27,641 nucleotides of DNA from Chara braunii (Eukaryota > Streptophyta > Charophyceae > Charales > Characeae): positions 2,640,298 through 2,667,938 of the forward strand of contig BFEA01000093.1 of the NCBI GenBank assembly GCA_003427395.1, read 5' to 3'. Position numbers and translations under genes: made by a program. Under the pieces are notes generated by a model. That model ran no database searches. It saw only the letters and a program-made list of their open reading frames with translations, and was not told the origin of the DNA. Below, in pieces: positions 27,145 through 27,641 of the stretch. The number at the start of each line of letters is the position of its first letter. The stretch's first letter is position 1.

Positions 27145-27623
27145 TTTTCTCACCCTCGAACAGATACGCACCCCCGTCACCTTCCCCCCCCCATCCCTTC
27201 CTTCCCTACCTCTTCCGCTACTTCTACTCGACCCGCCTGCTCGCAACCGTCTACCCCCACCCATCCCTTCAGCCCGCTGCCCCCACCTTCTGCTGGCATA
27301 TCCTGTTGTTCAGTGATGCATGGGAGCAATGCAACGTGGTAGAATTCTACTGCGTAGCTACGGGGACAATCCCCGCCTGTCGCCACTACGAATTCTTTCG
27401 AGCAGCGCTCCTCCGCACCCTCTCCTCCTTCTATCGCGACTACCTCGCCTCCCTCCCTCATAGCGGCGATCGCTTCCCTCGCTTCCACCGGATTATCTGA
27501 TATGAGGAGCTTCCGGTGACGGTTGAAGGGATGAATCGCTACCTACCCCCACTTCCTCCCCATCGTCCCCGTGGGATCCCCTCCATGTACCGCCTCTACT
27601 GGCCCATTCCAACTAGGCGGTAG
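27141..27623 (+). pseudogene. Possible fourth ORF, one internal TGA
   Basis: The frame is open from before 27141 with no clear ATG, stops at TGA 27498-27500, continues (YEELPVTVEGMNRYLPPLPP) and stops at TAG 27621. The part WEQCNVVEFYCVATG..CRHYEFFRAALLRTLSSFYRDYL looks protein-like and third codon positions are mostly C/G. It may be the rest of the third ORF in a shifted frame or a separate ORF. No domain is recognised. Confidence 0.3.
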
Positions 27624-27641
27624 CTCCCAATTACGTGACTA

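Larger units (their letters stand above)
19801..27623 (+). mobile_element. Degenerate Ty3/gypsy-like LTR retrotransposon, internal region
   Basis: Order on the plus strand: primer-binding site, Gag with CCHC knuckle, protease, RT, RNase H, integrase, then extra ORFs. RT-RNase H before integrase is the Ty3/gypsy order. No chromodomain is seen at the integrase C-terminus. Reading frames break at many points, and in-frame TGA codons are frequent, so the copy is inactive. The right end (polypurine tract and 3' LTR) is not identified and is probably outside the window. Confidence 0.85.

Noticed and set aside
27145-27641. 3' LTR of the gypsy element
   Set aside because: I found no match to 17.1-19.8 kb, and no polypurine tract followed by TG in this stretch.

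Overview
This window looks like repeat-dominated nuclear DNA of a green-lineage eukaryote. The best evidence is U6 snRNA-derived sequence of the plant type (GGGACATCCGTTAAAATTGG at the 5' part, CGCATAAATCGAGAAAT at the 3' part), an initiator-Met-type primer-binding site typical of plant LTR retrotransposons, a plant-style LINE reverse transcriptase, and long homopolymer and microsatellite tracts. A streptophyte alga or early plant is my guess. The sequence does not prove a species.

Layout. 1-8,600 has no convincing protein gene. It is a graveyard of short retroposed RNAs (U6 and U2 fragments), tRNA-headed SINE-like copies, a dispersed ~140 bp repeat, tandem duplications, a 54-bp hairpin, and (TTC)n, (GA)n, poly-A, poly-T and poly-C tracts. 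8,776-9,576 (minus strand) holds the only plausible host gene, an intronless zeta-class glutathione S-transferase/maleylacetoacetate isomerase-like ORF in a GC-rich island that extends to about 10.2 kb. 11,028-15,611 is bounded by inverted termini and TAA duplications like those of PIF/Harbinger elements. It contains a decayed LINE (about 11.15-14.30 kb) and a second, 665-bp inverted-repeat element, partly caught in a ~525-bp tandem duplication. 16,067-16,430 is a minisatellite. 16,996-17,100 is a textbook retroposed U6 copy with poly-A and target-site duplication.

From somewhere after 17.1 kb to the end of the window lies a large, degenerate Ty3/gypsy-like LTR retrotransposon on the plus strand: a presumed 5' LTR/leader with many ambiguous bases, a primer-binding site at 19,801, Gag with a CCHC knuckle, a protease with a lost catalytic Asp, RT, RNase H, integrase, and one or two further ORFs. 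Its unusual points are a C4HC3 PHD-type zinc finger placed in front of the integrase, a 2A-like DxExNPGP motif between Gag and protease, and an acidic extra ORF whose ATG overlaps the pol stop as ATGA.

The autonomous retroelement genes have frameshifts or stops, so this copy is almost certainly immobile. The LINE-type poly-A tails and target-site duplications on U6, SINE-like and anonymous inserts show that LINE machinery has been very active in this genome. Some structures (a 95-bp exact repeat around an N, a 12-N gap in poly-A, scattered Ns) are probably assembly artefacts and are flagged as such.
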